DNA of 64,000 bases, taken from assembly GCF_018100925.1 (NCBI RefSeq), contig NZ_JAGJEH010000002.1:1-64000 (forward strand). The letters are read 5' to 3'. The translations under genes were made by a program, and so were the position numbers. How positions within the stretch are numbered: the stretch's first letter is position 1; the number at the start of each line of letters is the position of its first letter. Positions 61,544 through 64,000 of the stretch are shown in pieces. Source of the DNA: Pseudoalteromonas luteoviolacea (lineage in GTDB: Bacteria > Pseudomonadota > Gammaproteobacteria > Enterobacterales > Alteromonadaceae). A model generated the notes under the pieces. The model saw only the letters and a list, made by a program, of their open reading frames with translations, searched no databases and was not told where the DNA came from.

Positions 61544-62152
61544 ATGTCTGAGCAGACAAAAGCACCAGAGCAGGAACAAGAAACTGCACAAGAAGAAGTA
61601 GTAGAACAAGCTGCTGAAGCGCAAGCACAGGAAGAAGCGCCACAGTCTGAACAAGGCGAAGTGAGCCCTGAAGAAGAAATTGCTGGTTTATACGCTGAGC
61701 TTGAAGCTGCAAAGCAAACGATTGAAGGCCAAAAAGACGGCGTAGTACGCGCTGCGGCAGAAGTCGAAAATATGCGTCGCCGTGCGGCACAAGATGTTGA
61801 GAAAGCACATAAGTTTGCACTTGAGAAATTCTCAAATGAATTACTACCAGTGATTGACAATCTTGAGCGCGCAATCGAATTTGCTGATAAAGAAAATGAA
61901 GCGACAAAATCAATCCTAGAAGGGATTGAGATGACCTTAAAGAGCTTTTCAGAAGCTTTGGGTAAGTTTGGTGTTGAAGCGGTTAACCCTCAAGGCGAAA
62001 CTTTCTCTCCAGAGTTCCACCAAGCGATGTCAATGCAACCAAGCAATGATGTAGCGCCTAATACAGTGCTGGCGGTTATGCAGAAAGGCTATACCTTAAA
62101 TGGTCGTTTATTACGCCCAGCAATGGTAATGGTATCTAAAGCTGCTGAGTAA
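61544..62152 (+). CDS. grpE: Nucleotide exchange factor GrpE
   Basis: A 202-residue cofactor that releases ADP from DnaK. The ATG at 61544 follows GGAG; an upstream in-frame extension overlapping hrcA is not supported. An acidic Gln/Glu-rich tail (about 1-45) leads to a long helix with [20 protein letters not shown] and a C-terminal beta domain ([20 protein letters not shown]). DnaK and DnaJ genes are not in the window. Confidence 0.95.
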   Translation: MSEQTKAPEQEQETAQEEVVEQAAEAQAQEEAPQSEQGEVSPEEEIAGLYAELEAAKQTIEGQKDGVVRAAAEVENMRRRAAQDVEKAHKFALEKFSNELLPVIDNLERAIEFADKENEATKSILEGIEMTLKSFSEALGKFGVEAVNPQGETFSPEFHQAMSMQPSNDVAPNTVLAVMQKGYTLNGRLLRPAMVMVSKAAE

Positions 62153-62200
62153 CGTACTAAATTAATCTAAAAGTACGTTTTTAGTCGTTAACAATTATAT

Positions 62201-62235
62201 AAAAGGGCTGCCAATTAGTTGGTGGCCCTTTTTTA
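62201..62235 (+). terminator. Terminator of grpE
   Basis: AAAAGGGC..CCAA and TTGG..GCCCTTTT form an interrupted stem, followed by T. It also insulates the next gene. Confidence 0.88.
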
Positions 62236-62276
62236 TAGTTACTCGAGTAAATACGCGCTCAAGGATGTGTCGTAAA

Positions 62277-64000
62277 ATGAAAAAGTTAACTTTTATAGCA
62301 TGCACTCTTTTAGCAATGGTAGGTTATTTTTTTTTACAAGAAGCGCCTTCCGATAAACAAGATCCATTCATTGGGCTTGTATCAAACAATCAGCAGCAAG
62401 AAGAAGCATTAAGGCTCAGCCAACGGCACTTTGCATCTCAAAAGCTCAAAGAGCTAACCATCGCGAATGCGCAGTGCAAAAAATCTCAAAAAGACTTTGG
62501 CAGTCAAGTACAAAGTGTTCACGATATCCTCATTCGCGCTTTAGAGCATGAGCTCAGAAACGGCAAAACGATGCAAGAACTGCTGCGTTACTCGGGCCAA
62601 TACAACGGGTTCTATAGCAGTTATAAGGATTTACTGCGCGAGGCTGTGTTTAATATTGAAAAGGATAAGTACCAATACACTAGCGCTATTGATATTTTGT
62701 ACGAATGGGATGGTCTATCTGTCATTGAAGGTTTTTCTACTATCAAATCACCCTTAATTGTCGAAGCTTTGAAATTATTTGAAGAGCATGCAGAGGGCGT
62801 GAAATTACCATTCCAACTAGCCAGTGAAGTAGACAACTCGGTACTTTACGCCCTTGTTGAAAACGAACGTCATTTTAATACCTATTTAGAGTCACCGCTA
62901 AGCGTCGGGGGGAGTACTGTCGTTTCACCCTCTATTTTGTTTTCGCTCGCTGCTGGTAACTTAAACATTGACGAATTTAAGCAAGTGATTGCATCAAAAT
63001 CTTTTACTGTGAATGACGTTGCTGTGGCTGTGACAAACAATATGCCATATGAACATATTGAAGCAATGCTGTCACAGACAGTATCTATAGGCACTATGCC
63101 ATTAGCATTGCAAAGCCATGATGACTTTTATGGCAATTTTTATGGCAATTTGGCTGATGTGGCAGCGTCGGTGCACAATGTGAAGCTGCTCAAGCTATTA
63201 GCAAGTTATAATGTTGAACCTTCAAACGAGCCCGGTGTAATTAGTGGGCTGGACATCGCAATAGCGAATTTGCCAAACCAGCCAGAGGACTACGCCGATT
63301 TGGCAAGCTTTGACAGTAAATACGTTGATACCATCAACTACTTGGTGCAAAAAGGCTTTAAAGCACATGGTGCTCATATTCAGTTTGAAGAGTTGGACTA
63401 CTTTTTCTTTTCAGCGACTTATGGTGCTAGATTGAGCAGTCATGATGTATTGTCTCCGGAGCTTAAACAGGCGCTACGTGGGGTCAGTTTAGTTGAAGAA
63501 CATGAGTATATACAGGGCGATAGAGAAAAGGATGACTCACTTATATCAAAGGCCATTGAGGCGATGGAGATCAGCAAAAAAGTTGTGCAGGACCAATCTA
63601 AGCAGTGCGCTGAAATCCGACAGGAATTGCTAACAGCAGAGGGGTTTTCAGACTCAAGGGAAATATATGATTTATTTGATAGGCTCGAAAAAGAGCAAGA
63701 AAATATCGCTGCCAGATTACATGACATAGATCCAGTTTTGGTAGACATTTGGTGGGACAAACGATTTGATTCAAGTATGGACCAAAGTAGTGATTTTATA
63801 GCAATGCTGCGTGACCAAGCATTCCAGCAGGCGTTTGATTACAGCACATCTAAAACGTTGAGTGAATATGAAACCAATGCACTATTATATGTACTGGTGC
63901 ACAGTAACGTGGATGCACTTTCTATTTGGCGGGCTCGAGTTGAACAGATCGCACCAACCAATTTAATGGTGTTTAAACGCTTGTCTATCAATCATTGGCA
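62277..64000 (+). CDS. Unidentified membrane-anchored or secreted protein (partial, cut by window end)
   Basis: An open frame of at least 574 codons that runs off the right edge. The ATG at 62277 has AAGGA 11 bases before; an in-frame ATG at 62265 overlaps that site. The N-terminus (MKKLTFIACTLLAMVGYFFL) is a signal peptide or anchor without a lipobox. The rest is helix-rich and soluble, with ankyrin-like pairs (VKLLKLLASYNVEPS, DTINYLVQKGFKAHG) in the middle. An internal duplication NFYGNFYGN is visible. No catalytic motif is recognised. It starts 124 bases after grpE, beyond a terminator. Confidence 0.7.
   Translation, partial: MKKLTFIACTLLAMVGYFFLQEAPSDKQDPFIGLVSNNQQQEEALRLSQRHFASQKLKELTIANAQCKKSQKDFGSQVQSVHDILIRALEHELRNGKTMQELLRYSGQYNGFYSSYKDLLREAVFNIEKDKYQYTSAIDILYEWDGLSVIEGFSTIKSPLIVEALKLFEEHAEGVKLPFQLASEVDNSVLYALVENERHFNTYLESPLSVGGSTVVSPSILFSLAAGNLNIDEFKQVIASKSFTVNDVAVAVTNNMPYEHIEAMLSQTVSIGTMPLALQSHDDFYGNFYGNLADVAASVHNVKLLKLLASYNVEPSNEPGVISGLDIAIANLPNQPEDYADLASFDSKYVDTINYLVQKGFKAHGAHIQFEELDYFFFSATYGARLSSHDVLSPELKQALRGVSLVEEHEYIQGDREKDDSLISKAIEAMEISKKVVQDQSKQCAEIRQELLTAEGFSDSREIYDLFDRLEKEQENIAARLHDIDPVLVDIWWDKRFDSSMDQSSDFIAMLRDQAFQQAFDYSTSKTLSEYETNALLYVLVHSNVDALSIWRARVEQIAPTNLMVFKRLSINHW

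Overview
The window reads as a stretch of chromosome from a marine gammaproteobacterium of the Alteromonadales, most like Pseudoalteromonas. This is inferred from gene content and order: a secreted subtilase with PPC domains, a TtpC-type TonB2 energy system with DUF3450 and TPR partners, class I fumarase, leucine dehydrogenase, the pabB-nudL-sdaA run, apt-dnaX-ybaB-recR-htpG, and recN/nadK/grpE. The DNA is moderately AT-rich throughout. I see no intact insertion sequence, prophage or CRISPR array.

Layout. 1-1021 is a gene-free edge with degenerate dispersed repeats. 1022-10525 holds a secreted protease, RlmI, an HD hydrolase, a zinc-knuckle/pentapeptide/K+ channel fusion, a YgjP-type peptidase, three identical tRNA-Tyr genes, YchJ, a LexA-controlled SulA-like protein, a Sel1 protein and a purine permease. 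10526-19451 carries a membrane-anchored coiled-coil protein, CysB, pabB-nudL-sdaA, fumarase, an unannotated 55-residue double-glycine peptide gene (17822-17989, minus) and leucine dehydrogenase. 19512-28069 has a CAT-like acetyltransferase, a six-gene TonB energy-transduction operon, a lipoprotein, a DksA-type zinc finger protein and DusC. 28265-30587 is an HvfABC/bufferin-type copper RiPP locus whose precursor has 14 EGKCG motifs.

30770-40560 follows the classic apt-dnaX-ybaB-recR-htpG order. It is interrupted by a rhomboid protease gene and by a small island holding two paralogous membrane proteins around a polytopic protein, plus a divergent XRE pair. 40660-49943 holds an exported thiol peroxidase, a receiver-CheC protein with a diguanylate cyclase, the spoVR-yeaH-yeaG stress module, SodB and GrxD. 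50434-57127 holds gltBD and a cytochrome b561. 57181-62152 is recN (two LexA boxes), nadK, an HrcA-like repressor and grpE (sigma-32 promoters). The right edge cuts an unidentified anchored protein.

How the parts connect. Identical 18-base palindromes lie upstream of leucine dehydrogenase and gltB, suggesting one regulator (LiuR-like) links branched-chain amino acid breakdown to glutamate synthesis. SOS control is visible at the sulA-like gene and recN. Heat-shock control is visible at hrcA, grpE and probably htpG. A nine-A run in dnaX just after the motor domains, with close stops in both other frames, probably yields the short gamma clamp-loader subunit.
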